Shown here: one piece after another, positions 6,898 through 14,873 of the stretch
Layout of the letters: each line of letters begins with the position of its first letter
Position numbering within the stretch: position 1 is the first letter of the stretch
Assembly (NCBI GenBank): GCA_017938055.1
Contig: JAGBCG010000145.1
Coordinates: 1-16,645 of the forward strand
From: Clostridia bacterium
GTDB lineage: Bacteria > Bacillota > Clostridia > Oscillospirales > CAG-382
Direction: 5' to 3'
Length of the DNA: 16,645 nucleotides
Made by a program: the position numbers and the translations under genes
The notes under the pieces: generated by a model
Seen by the model: only the letters and a program-made list of their open reading frames with translations
Databases searched by the model: none
What the model was told of the DNA's origin: nothing

Positions 6898-8629
6898 ATG
6901 AAAGACGGAAAAGTTTTCATATGGATGAATCTTATTGGGTTTGACAAAAATGACCCAGACAAATGTGCACAAAGGTTTTTGGACCAGACAGGCTTTGTAC
7001 CGGACGGTGCTGCAGCCCTTGTTTTCCACTCTGACTTTTTTCACCTTCACAAAGGTATGGATGAGGAGTATGTTCTGCCCTCCTACAGGCGGTATGCTTC
7101 ACAATCACGAATTCTCTACTGATTTTATAGAACAGTTTATTGAACACTCAGGAATCGTCCTTCCTGAAGACGTTGCTGCTACCATGGGTGATGACAGCAA
7201 AGAAGCATTTGAAAAACGTGGAGATTACATATACGCAGAGCTACGTGAAGAATGGGTAGAATTCAACGCATGGCGTTGGGAAAAGTTCTTCAAAAAGCTT
7301 TGTGACCGTGTACATGCCATTGGCAAGGAAGTTATGGCTCTTGCTATGTACTGTACCGATCCTTTTGAAACATTATACTGCATAGGTCTTGACTTGAATC
7401 GCATTGTAAATGCCGGCGTGGATTATGTGACTGCAAACATTCTCCCCACAAGCGGTGGTTTTGCAAATCCCGACGAATACCCCTACTATTTCCATCGCTA
7501 CATGGCAATAGCCTCTACAACAGCTGCTCATCTTCCCAAAGGTCATCTCATTTCCATGCTTGGACTGCAGGATGCTACTGAGGAATGGAATGTTATGAAT
7601 CATGCTCCCTGTGAACATGAAAGAGATATATACACTATGATGTCATATCAGCTTGTCGACGGTGATGGAACCTCCAGAGCTTTGGACGGTTTCTTCCTGT
7701 GCCTTGGTGACGGTATCAAGAGAAGCGACTGGGACTGGGAAAGAGAACGTCTTGAAATTGGTATGACCGCAAAACCCAATAGAGTTATTTCCCCCGCTAT
7801 GTACTGGTCTGACTATGCATACAAGGGTATGCTTCACGAATACATTTATACACGTAGATGGACTCCTTTCAAGCTATTCTATGAGCTTGCAAAATCAGGT
7901 GCTAACTGTGCTGCTACAGTTCGTCCCGAGGGTCTTAAAAACTACTCAGGCACCCTTGTTGTACCAAACGTCGACATGTTGAGTCCTGAAGAACAGAAAG
8001 ATATTGCTTCCTATAACAGAGGAAGTGTCTTCTGTACTGCAAGTCCTGACTTTGATCCTGTATCATTAGGCATTACTCCTGTAATGTTGATTAACGACCG
8101 CTTCAGCCGCTATCCTATGAAAGCATTTGTATTTGGTTGTGAAGTATCCGACGATGTCAGAAGTAAGGTAGAAGTATTGCTTGCTCAAGATGACGGTACA
8201 CCCAACCTTGAAGGTTCTCTTAAGGACGTAGCTGAGCCAAGCTACACTCTGATGGATACCTTGACCTTCTCCAAAGTAACTCAGGGCTTTATAGATGCTA
8301 TGGCTCTGTTATTGAATGACATTATCGACTCTCCTTTTGATATTAACAAGCCTAATATTGTTCTTCAGATGCCTGACGGTGCATACAGACTCTACATTTT
8401 CAATGACTGTGATCACAAATATCACAGAGCATTTGTAAAGGCAAAAAATGGAATTATTGATGATGTTAAGAATATTAGTAAATTCCCCATTTTACCGCCT
8501 CGCTTTATGGAGGAAAGTACAAACCAGTTTATGCATCTCTATACCGGTGAAGAAATGGTAAAAACAGGCTTTGAAACCAAGATGCAGCCTGCAGGTGTGA
8601 CAATTTTGGATGTTTATTTAAGACAATAA
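6898..8629 (+). pseudogene. Frameshifted glycoside-hydrolase-like gene
   Basis: One protein is split between two frames. Frame one runs from ATG 6898 through LVFHSDFFHLHKGMDEEYVLP and hits a stop at 7120-7122. The sense then continues in the next frame from about 7082 (PTGGMLHNHEFSTDFIEQF) to 8629. Removing 4 nt (7078-7081) or one base near 7081 restores a single frame of about 577 residues. The protein looks like a cytosolic TIM-barrel carbohydrate-active enzyme: WVEFNAWRWEKFFKKLCDRVHAIGK, then LLINDRFSRYPMK-type segments and a Rossmann-like GTLVVPNVDMLSPEEQKDI region reminiscent of GH42 trimerisation domains. I cannot assign a GH family. The ribosome binding site before 6898 is weak (AGAAGAAG). 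It is followed by a broken SGNH esterase gene, suggesting a former sugar-processing pair. A sequencing error is possible but less likely given the damaged neighbour. Confidence 0.6.
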
Positions 8630-8694
8630 TATACGAATCAATTTTTAAAATTAGAATTGAATCAGGTCTTCTAAACATATTTTTATTATACAAT

Positions 8695-8720
8695 GAGGCT
8701 TTCCCCTCGGGGCAAGCCTC
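8695..8720. repeat. Strong GC-rich intergenic palindrome
   Basis: GAGGCTT (8695-8701) pairs with AAGCCTC (8714-8720), and inside it CCCC (8703-8706) faces GGGG (8709-8712), leaving a single mismatch. Neither side has a T-run directly after the stem, so it is more like a REP-type palindrome than a standard terminator, though it may still stop or stabilise transcripts. The rest of the 203-bp gap holds only the GGAGG of the next gene (8819-8823). Confidence 0.55.
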
Positions 8721-8832
8721 TCTCTATAACTTCAGCAAATAAAAACAGTAATATTTGTTAGCGATGCCACAATTATCGGCTTTGTTAACATCTCTCATTA
8801 GTGTATCTGTTTAAACAAGGAGGATAACAGTA

Positions 8833-9851
8833 ATGAAATGGTACAATCCACAGGTGGATCCTTTTAAAATCTCAGGATTTGCCTTTTATGAAAAGGAAAA
8901 AGTATACAGAAGAATGCCTCTTGAGGAAGGAATTATGCCAGAAGCGGTGTATGGTCTTGCAAATGAGACTTCCGGCGGACAAATCCGTTTTCACGGAAAG
9001 CTGAAAGAACTGAAAATTCGGGTAAGTGTTGCTGCAAAACCCGGATACTATGACCATATCAAAGCTCCTCATCTTACCACTATAAACCGCAGAGCCTTTG
9101 ACTTATACTTATCCAAAGACGGAAAAGATTACGTGTTCTGCGGAGTTGCCAAGGCAATGGATGATTCTGACAAATACTACGAATCCACTATGCTACGCTT
9201 AGACGAGGCATTAGAATTTGATTTTCTTTTAAACTTCCCTCTTTATGGAGGAGTTGACAAAGTGTTGATTGGTGTAGATGATGAGGCGGAAATTTCTGCA
9301 CCATGGTATCAGTTCAAAGATGACAAAAAAATTGTATATTATGGCACCTCAATCACTCAAGGTGGATGTGCAAGCAGACCCGGCATTTCGCAAACCAACA
9401 TCCTATCCAGAGCCTTGGACACGGAAATTTACAATTTAGGCTTCAACTCCAGTGGAAAAGCCGAGCCTGAAATGGCACGTATCATAGGCGGAATCGAAAA
9501 TACAAAGATGTTGATTTTGACTCCGGAGTATACAGGCAGCTTCAACCCGAAACTCCCATCGTACTTGTGACTCATTTTATCACAGGTTCAGATACTTTAG
9601 TTCCACAGTGGCTTGATGGCAGAGATAAATTTAGAGAAGTCCAGCAACGCATTGTGACAGAACTGCAAAATCAGGGCGATAAGAACATATATCTGTACAT
9701 GCCGGATGGCAGAGAACTTACAGACATGGTACTTGAAGGTCACTCCTTATGGCACGAGTGCACTGTGGATGGTTTACACTTCAACGATTTAGGTTACTTC
9801 TATACGACAAAAGGATTAATACAGTTTCTTAAGGAAAACAGGTTAATTTAA
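8833..9851 (+). pseudogene. SGNH/GDSL-family hydrolase gene broken by an internal deletion and frameshift
   Basis: The ATG at 8833 follows GGAGG by 9 nt. The N-terminal part (about residues 1-165) is the beta-rich domain found in front of some two-domain SGNH esterases (MKWYNPQVDPFKISGFAFYE). The catalytic domain starts with YYGTSITQGGCASRPG, holding the block-I serine, then LGFNSSGKAEPEMA. After TPEYTGSF the frame ends at 9568-9570. The sense resumes one frame over as PETPIVLVTHFITGSDT at about 9546 and ends with CTVDGLHFNDLGY, holding the block-V Asp and His. Compared with my memory of the family, roughly 20 residues that should link GSF to PETP are missing, so this is a deletion, not just one lost base. 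Intact relatives deacylate carbohydrates or similar substrates. Gene decay is the best reading. Confidence 0.75.
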
Positions 9852-9861
9852 TAGTATACTG

Positions 9862-9897
9862 CAGAGGTGAATTATTGGTTTACCTCTGTATTTTTTT
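9862..9897 (+). terminator. Intrinsic terminator after the SGNH pseudogene
   Basis: CAGAGGT (9862-9868) pairs with ACCTCTG (9882-9888), followed by TATTTTTTT. It lies 10 bp after the pseudogene stop. Confidence 0.8.
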
Positions 9898-9987
9898 CAC
9901 AGTGCTTAATTATTAAAAATCTGCAATTTAAAAGAATGCTATACATAAACACAAGTTGAACTAAAAGGTTTAATTATATTTTTACTC

Positions 9988-10125
9988 AAAAAAGTTGTAA
10001 AAAAGCAATTCTTATACTTGACAAAGGTACAATTTTATGATATCATATACCCGTTGCAGATACAGCTGAATTCAAGTAGGCTCTGCCTCGGTTGTCGCAG
10101 CCGTGTAAAATTTATGCGACTTATC
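9988..10125 (+). repeat. Copy B of the tRNA-type promoter/leader, upstream of tRNA-Leu
   Basis: This is the counterpart of 6728-6862. Landmarks: AAAAAAGTT (9988-9996), TTGACAAAGG (10018-10027) and the tail starting GTTGTCGC at 10091. The distances of 24 nt and 73 nt equal those in copy A. Here the tail forms a hairpin, GTCGCA (10094-10099) with TGCGAC (10115-10120), just before the mature tRNA. The corresponding arms in copy A no longer pair. Confidence 0.75.
10018..10046 (+). promoter_or_regulatory. Sigma-A promoter of tRNA-Leu
   Basis: TTGACA (10018-10023) and TATCAT (10041-10046) are 17 bp apart, with TG one base before the -10. An A-rich, UP-element-like stretch lies about 25-30 nt upstream. 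The transcript would carry a leader of roughly 75 nt before the tRNA. Confidence 0.85.
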
Positions 10126-10128
10126 TTT

Positions 10129-10215
10129 GCAGGTATGGCGGAATTGGCAGACGCGCTAGATTCAGGTTCTAGTGGGGGCAACTTCGTGGAGGTTCAAGTC
10201 CTCTTACCTGCACCA
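10129..10215 (+). tRNA. tRNA-Leu (anticodon CAG)
   Basis: This 87-nt class II tRNA has acceptor stem GCAGGTA / TACCTGC, anticodon stem CTAGA / TCTAG and loop TTCAGGT with anticodon CAG, reading CUG. The long variable arm (GGGGGCAACTTCGTGGA) is typical of leucine tRNAs. The T loop is GGTTCAAGTCC, the discriminator base is A, and CCA is encoded. It starts 4 nt after the copy B leader and is followed closely by a terminator. Confidence 0.95.
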
Positions 10216-10221
10216 GAAAAG

Positions 10222-10254
10222 ACGACAGCAATCGACAGATTACTGTCGTTTTTT
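10222..10254 (+). terminator. Intrinsic terminator after tRNA-Leu
   Basis: ACGACAG (10222-10228) pairs with CTGTCGT (10243-10249), followed by a run of Ts to 10254. It begins 7 nt after the encoded CCA. Confidence 0.85.
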
Positions 10255-10256
10255 CA

Positions 10257-10353
10257 ACGATATAAATCTCTTCGAGATTTTCGATATGTTCCTTTTGAAC
10301 TCGATATGCCTGACGGCTCGATATGTTGCCTTAGGCAACAAGATTCATATCAT
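10257..10353. repeat. Tandem mini-hairpin element with constant CGATAT linkers
   Basis: Four perfect hairpins are strung together: AAATCTC-ttc-GAGATTT (10264-10280), GTTC-ctttt-GAAC (10288-10300), GCC-tgac-GGC (10308-10317) and GTTGCC-tta-GGCAAC (10325-10339). Each is preceded by the same 7-nt linker, ACGATAT once (10257-10263) and TCGATAT three times (10281, 10301, 10318). Stem sequences differ while linker and pairing are kept. GATATAAATC at 10259-10268 and GATTCATATC at 10342-10351 form an imperfect terminal inverted repeat (one mismatch). No protein, T-run or known riboswitch motif fits. It resembles non-autonomous, MITE- or REP-like intergenic elements. Confidence 0.8.
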
Positions 10354-10426
10354 ATCTGATTTTTAGTAAAACGAAAAACATATTATAAAACTAAGAACAC
10401 TTTACAAATAAAAGGAGAAAATAATC

Positions 10427-11248
10427 ATGAAAAGAATTAGCATGTTATTTTTGCTTTTGATAGTAATTATGACAGGGTGTGATTCGACTAAAGTAGTTAC
10501 TAATACTAACACTGCTAATACTACTAATAGTCAAGAGGCTATTGAGGGTTACTGGATGTCAGAAGAAGGAAATACTCTTTCTTTCGATTCAAAAGGACAA
10601 GCTATATCTAACGGCATGACGATGGACTATTCAATATACGCAGATTACAATCTATCGCTCTCTTTATTGGGTGTTGCTTCTGAATATAGGTATAGTATAG
10701 AAAATGATGTTCTAACATTAGTAGATTTAAAGGAGAATACAACAAGTATATACTATCGAAACACGGAAAAACAGCAAGAAATTCAGAAGAAGTTAAAAAA
10801 CGATCAAGAGGAAAGAGAACGGAAAGAAAAACTAGCAGAGGAAAAAAGGGAAAATGAACAGTACATAAGTGAACTTAAAAGCAAAATTGCGGATATTGAC
10901 AATGAAATTTTTGACAAATACACAATTATTGATGGTTTTAAAATTAACATTAAAGAATATGAAAGACAAATTCAGGAGTTAACGACGTTACTTAGTGAAT
11001 ATGAAAACGAACTTTATCGTTTGCAAAATAGTCCAGAGGATTTTGCAGATAAAGCTGATGATTATGTGTGGCGTCAAACTCTTGACTTAAAGCAATACAT
11101 AGAAAACATACCAAGAAATATTCAAAATTGCAAAGATGGTATAAAAATATACAATGGAAAAATCAGTGAATATAACGAAGAAATAAAAAAACTTGAAACT
11201 GAAAAACAAGAGCTTGTTAACGAACTTGAAAGTCTTAATTATAATTAA
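10427..11248 (+). CDS. Coiled-coil lipoprotein, function unknown
   Basis: The 273-residue product starts at ATG 10427 after AAAGGAG. It has a lipoprotein signal peptide ending in the lipobox MTGC (lipidated Cys at residue 18), then a Thr/Asn-rich spacer. Residues about 40-110 look like a small beta-barrel-like domain (EGYWMSEEGNTLSFDSKG ... YRYSIENDVLTLVDL). From about residue 113 to the end the protein is nearly all charged coiled coil. It should be anchored to the outer face of the membrane. Codons are more AT-rich than in the neighbouring trmO and GTPase genes, and it sits directly after a tRNA gene and a hairpin repeat, which hints at recent acquisition. I do not recognise a family and assign no function. 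A strong terminator follows. Confidence 0.8.
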   Translation: MKRISMLFLLLIVIMTGCDSTKVVTNTNTANTTNSQEAIEGYWMSEEGNTLSFDSKGQAISNGMTMDYSIYADYNLSLSLLGVASEYRYSIENDVLTLVDLKENTTSIYYRNTEKQQEIQKKLKNDQEERERKEKLAEEKRENEQYISELKSKIADIDNEIFDKYTIIDGFKINIKEYERQIQELTTLLSEYENELYRLQNSPEDFADKADDYVWRQTLDLKQYIENIPRNIQNCKDGIKIYNGKISEYNEEIKKLETEKQELVNELESLNYN

Positions 11249-11299
11249 GCAACAGAACTTTTCGACTACAAAACATTTAAATATTAGTATCATAGACAG

Positions 11300-11325
11300 G
11301 TCCCGATGCGTATCGGGACTTTTTT
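11300..11325 (+). terminator. Intrinsic terminator after the lipoprotein gene
   Basis: A perfect 8-bp stem GTCCCGAT / ATCGGGAC with a GCGT loop is followed by six Ts. The remaining stretch to 11462 is AT-rich and probably holds the promoter of the next operon, but I could not fix its boxes. Confidence 0.9.
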
Positions 11326-11462
11326 CTGTGATTTGGTTTGTATATAAATATTCACAATTATATGATATAGTAATTATGATTTTATACAAAATAAAAAGCT
11401 TTCTTATATATTCAAAAATACTGTATCAAAAGCAAAGATTCAAAGAGAATGGATGTGAAGTA

Positions 11463-12167
11463 ATGTGCCAACATTTTGTTGAACCAATAGCTCATATTGA
11501 AAACAATTACAAGGACAAGTTTGGAATTCCACGTCAGAGCAATCTTGTGAAAAGCAATATTTCAACGATTATATTCACTCAAAAATACCGTGATGAAAAC
11601 TCTTTACGTGGTCTTGACGGTTACAGTCACATCTGGCTTATCTGGCTTTGTGACAAGGCACAGAACAGTGATGCTTTTTCTCCTACAGTAAGACCTCCAA
11701 GGCTTGGTGGAAACAAGAGAATGGGCGTTTTTTCCACTCGTTCTCCCTTTCATCCGAATCGTCTGGGATTATCCTGTGTTGAGCTTATTTCCATCGAAAA
11801 AACTTCAGATTACGGCGTTGTTTTAAAAGTTCGTGGCGATGATTTATTATCTGGCACTCCGATAATTGACATAAAACCTTATCTTCCCTTTTCCGACAGC
11901 TATCCAAATGCAAAATACGGTTTTGCCGAGGATGTTTTTGGGGAAAAGTTAGATGTTAAATTTTCAAAGGAAACTTCTTTTCTTCCTATAGACATTAAAA
12001 ATGCACTTATTGAAATTTTATCACAGGACCCAAGACCTGCTTATCACAACTACAAGGACAGAATATACAATATGGATTATGGATGTTACAAAATCTCTTT
12101 TAGCGTCAAGGATGGTATTGTCACCGTTTTAACATCCAAAAGCACGGAAACGGAAGCTGATTTATGA
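11463..12167 (+). CDS. trmO: tRNA (adenine(37)-N6)-methyltransferase, TrmO/TsaA-like
   Basis: This 234-residue protein matches the TrmO (YaeB/TsaA) family, which adds a methyl group from S-adenosylmethionine to t6A at position 37 of certain threonine tRNAs in E. coli. The start at ATG 11463 fits the family, whose members begin shortly before PIAHI; a frame open from 11193 has no supporting start. Visible motifs: GIPRQ (residues 21-25), RPPRLGGN (77-84), GVFSTRSPFHPNRLGLS (88-104), DLLSGTPIIDIKPYLP (127-142) and QDPRPAYH near the end, where many relatives also carry DPRP. The stop overlaps the start of the next gene (ATGA), indicating translational coupling to the GTPase-nuclease fusion. The ribosome binding site is weak. 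Substrate is inferred from the family. Confidence 0.88.
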   Translation: MCQHFVEPIAHIENNYKDKFGIPRQSNLVKSNISTIIFTQKYRDENSLRGLDGYSHIWLIWLCDKAQNSDAFSPTVRPPRLGGNKRMGVFSTRSPFHPNRLGLSCVELISIEKTSDYGVVLKVRGDDLLSGTPIIDIKPYLPFSDSYPNAKYGFAEDVFGEKLDVKFSKETSFLPIDIKNALIEILSQDPRPAYHNYKDRIYNMDYGCYKISFSVKDGIVTVLTSKSTETEADL

Positions 12168-14752
12168 AAAAACTTACAATCGGTATATTAGCACATGTTG
12201 ACTCGGGTAAAACGACTCTTTCGGAGGCTTTACTGTACAGTTGCGGTGCTATAAGAACTTTAGGTCGTGTTGACCACAAAAATTCTTTTCTCGACAGCTT
12301 TGAGCTTGAGAGAAAGCGTGGAATTACCATATTTTCAAAGCTGGCAAGGCTCACGGTGGACGATTGTGAAATTACCCTTCTTGACACTCCTGGACATGTC
12401 GATTTTTCTGCAGAAGCCGAAAGGACACTTCAAGTGCTTGATGGTGCTATTCTTGTTATAAGCGGTTCAAGTGGTGTTCAAAGTCACACAGAAACACTAT
12501 GGTCTCTTCTTAGAAAGCACAATATCCCCACATTCATTTTTGTGAACAAAATGGACATTTCAAATGCCGACAAGGAAACTCTGCTTTCAGGTATTCACAA
12601 ACGTATTTCAGCTCACTGTGTTGACTTTACACAGGGCGGTGATATGGAAGAGCTGGCAATGTGTTGTGAAGAAATGATGGAGGCTTTTTTATCTGACAGC
12701 TATATTGATAATAAGCTTATACAAAAAAGTATTGCTTTGTGTGATGTTTTCCCTATCTTTTTTGGCTCGGCTTTAAGGCTTGAAGGCACAGACAAAATTC
12801 TGAAATTCATCTGTGAAAACTTAAAACCTAAAAAATACGGCAATGAATTTGGTGCAAAAATATATAAAATCACCCATGACGAAAGCGGTACAAGGCTCAC
12901 ACATCTAAAGGTCACAGGCGGTGTTCTCAACGTAAAATCGCTTATTTCCTACACTGACAGGAACGGCAACGAGTACAGTCAGAAGATTGAACAGATTCGT
13001 CTTTATCAGGGCGAAAAATTTGCTGTGTGCGACTCTGCCGAAAGCGGTGTTATATGCACAGTCACAGGTCTTACAGCACTTCTTCCCGGTGACAGACTCG
13101 GCTTCGAGCTTGAAGCGGAAGAGCCATCACTTATTCCCATTCTTAACTACAAGCTTATTTTACCAAAGGGAATTGATGCACACACAGCACTCAAGAAAGT
13201 CCGTATTCTTGAAGCTGAAGACCCCACCCTAAGAGTAACTTTTAACGAACAACTTCAGGAAATTCATTTACTTTTAATGGGTGAAATTCAGCTTGAAATT
13301 ATAAAGCATCAAATAAAAAGCAGATTCGGTATAGACGTTGAATTCGGTGCGGGAAGCATTATTTACAAAGAAACGGTCAATGGTACAAGCGAGGGTATTG
13401 GACATTATGAGCCATTAAGGCATTATTCTGAGGTACATCTTTTGCTTGAAAAAGGCGAGCGTGGTACCGGTATTATTATTTCAAGCGACTGTGACACGGA
13501 TGACCTTGACAAAAACTGGCAAAGACTTATTCTCTCCCACCTTGAAGAAAAGGTACATCTGGGTGTATTATGCGGCTGTCCCATTACTGACATAAAAATA
13601 ACTCTCGTTTCAGGTCGTGCACACAAAAAGCACACCGAGGGTGGTGATTTCAGGCAGGCCACCTACAGAGCTGTTCGTCATGGACTTATGAGAGCTGAAA
13701 ATGTTTTACTTGAACCATGGTACAGCTATGAAATAACTGTTCCCACTGAAAATATTGGCAGAGTTATGTCTGACATTCAGAGCATGTGTGGAACGCTTGG
13801 CATGCCAGAAACGTGTGGTGATGAGAGCACTATTTGCGGCACTGCTCCTGTCAGCAAAATGCGAAGTTATCCTACCGCTTTAGCTGATTTAAGCCACGGT
13901 AAAGGCAGAATTTCCCTAACCTTAAAGGGTTATGACGTATGTCACAATTCAAGCGAAGTCATTGCATCAAAGAATTACAATCCCGAAGCTGACCTTGAAA
14001 ACAGTCCCGACTCCATTTTCTGCGAGAATGGTGCAGCTGTATTTGTCCGTTGGAGTGATGTTGAAATCTACATGCATCTGCCAAGTATTTTTAATATTGA
14101 CAAAGAAGAAATTTTACAGCAAAAAGAGCTTAAACGCAGAGCTGCAAACTTTTGTGCCGCCGCTGCTACCGACAAAGAGCTTATGGAAATTTTTGAGCGT
14201 ACCTACGGCAAAATAAAGCGACGTGACCAGAACGAAAAGGTCAAATACAATCCCTCTGTCGGAAACGAAAAAGCAAAAAAAGCTCCAAAACAAGCCCCAA
14301 GCCACATGCCGCATGGTCCCGAATACCTTCTCATTGACGGCTACAACATAATTTTTGCCTGGGATGAGTACAAGACTATGGCTCAGACAAAGCTTGAATA
14401 TGCAAGAGATTCATTAATCGAGCGTCTATGCAACTATCAGGGCTTTTCGGGACAACAAATTATTCTTGTTTTTGATGCTTACAAGGTACACAAAAATCCA
14501 GGCAGTGTCGAAAGCTTTCGAAACATCAAAGTGGTTTACACAAAGGAAGCTGAAACAGCAGACACCTACATCGAAAAGGTTTCCTTAAAGCTTTCAAAAA
14601 ATCATATTGTTCGTGTTGCCACAAGTGACGGACCTGAACAGATGATTATTCTTGGAAATGGTGCGTTGCGGATAAGTGCACAAAGCTTTATTAATGACGT
14701 TCTTTGTGCCGAAAAAGCCATTGCCGACTACATGAAAAATGGAGATTTTTAG
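12164..14752 (+). CDS. Tet(M)/EF-G-like ribosomal GTPase fused to a Rae1/YacP-like NYN endoribonuclease domain
   Basis: This 862-residue protein starts at ATG 12164, inside the trmO stop. Residues 1 to about 670 follow the domain order of ribosomal protection GTPases: G1 AHVDSGKT (10-17), switch I RGIT (52-55), G3 DTPGH (74-78), G4 NKMD (128-131), then domains II-V; HTEGGDFRQATYRAVRHG belongs to domain IV. After a charged linker (about 680-715), residues 720-855 match the YacP/Rae1 type of NYN domain: LLIDGYN (D725), VFDAYK (D771), KEAETADTYIEK (D800, E804) and TSDGPEQ (D822), the acidic set expected for metal-dependent RNA cleavage. B. subtilis Rae1 is a separate small protein that cuts mRNA in the ribosomal A site. 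The fusion suggests a GTPase that brings a nuclease to the A site. Ordinary Tet(M) is about 639 residues and has no such domain. Tetracycline resistance should not be assumed. Confidence 0.88.
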   Translation: MKKLTIGILAHVDSGKTTLSEALLYSCGAIRTLGRVDHKNSFLDSFELERKRGITIFSKLARLTVDDCEITLLDTPGHVDFSAEAERTLQVLDGAILVISGSSGVQSHTETLWSLLRKHNIPTFIFVNKMDISNADKETLLSGIHKRISAHCVDFTQGGDMEELAMCCEEMMEAFLSDSYIDNKLIQKSIALCDVFPIFFGSALRLEGTDKILKFICENLKPKKYGNEFGAKIYKITHDESGTRLTHLKVTGGVLNVKSLISYTDRNGNEYSQKIEQIRLYQGEKFAVCDSAESGVICTVTGLTALLPGDRLGFELEAEEPSLIPILNYKLILPKGIDAHTALKKVRILEAEDPTLRVTFNEQLQEIHLLLMGEIQLEIIKHQIKSRFGIDVEFGAGSIIYKETVNGTSEGIGHYEPLRHYSEVHLLLEKGERGTGIIISSDCDTDDLDKNWQRLILSHLEEKVHLGVLCGCPITDIKITLVSGRAHKKHTEGGDFRQATYRAVRHGLMRAENVLLEPWYSYEITVPTENIGRVMSDIQSMCGTLGMPETCGDESTICGTAPVSKMRSYPTALADLSHGKGRISLTLKGYDVCHNSSEVIASKNYNPEADLENSPDSIFCENGAAVFVRWSDVEIYMHLPSIFNIDKEEILQQKELKRRAANFCAAAATDKELMEIFERTYGKIKRRDQNEKVKYNPSVGNEKAKKAPKQAPSHMPHGPEYLLIDGYNIIFAWDEYKTMAQTKLEYARDSLIERLCNYQGFSGQQIILVFDAYKVHKNPGSVESFRNIKVVYTKEAETADTYIEKVSLKLSKNHIVRVATSDGPEQMIILGNGALRISAQSFINDVLCAEKAIADYMKNGDF

Positions 14753-14762
14753 AAAAGTAAAA

Positions 14763-14786
14763 TGGAAAGGCAAAACAACCTTTCCA
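14763..14786 (+). other. Hairpin just after the GTPase-nuclease gene
   Basis: TGGAAAGG (14763-14770) and CCTTTCCA (14779-14786) form a perfect 8-bp stem 10 bp past the stop. No T-run follows, so it may protect the 3' end rather than terminate. Confidence 0.5.
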
Positions 14787-14826
14787 CAATTCATTATTAA
14801 TGATTTATAATTCTTTATAGTTCTTA

Positions 14827-14859
14827 CTGCTTTATGCTTTTGTATAAAGCAGCTTTTTT
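14827..14859 (+). terminator. Intrinsic terminator of the trmO-GTPase operon
   Basis: CTGCTTTAT (14827-14835) pairs perfectly with ATAAAGCAG (14844-14852), followed by C and six Ts. It lies between convergent genes. Confidence 0.88.
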
Positions 14860-14873
14860 ATGCCAGTTACCAA

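Noticed and set aside
7075..7095. Programmed +1 frameshift
   Set aside because: No recognised stimulatory sequence is visible, and the adjacent gene is also broken, so decay or error is simpler.
9567..9851. Separate 94-residue gene starting at GTG 9567
   Set aside because: It has no own ribosome binding site and encodes exactly the C-terminal catalytic block of the SGNH hydrolase upstream.
10257..10353. CRISPR-like spacing of a repeated CGATAT unit
   Set aside because: The constant part is only 7 nt and the intervening parts are self-complementary and of unequal length; no cas genes are nearby.
12164..14752. Tetracycline resistance gene tet(M)/tet(W)
   Set aside because: The protein is much longer, carries an NYN domain, and its domain IV loop differs from the Tet(M) SPVSTPAD-type loop; resistance cannot be claimed.
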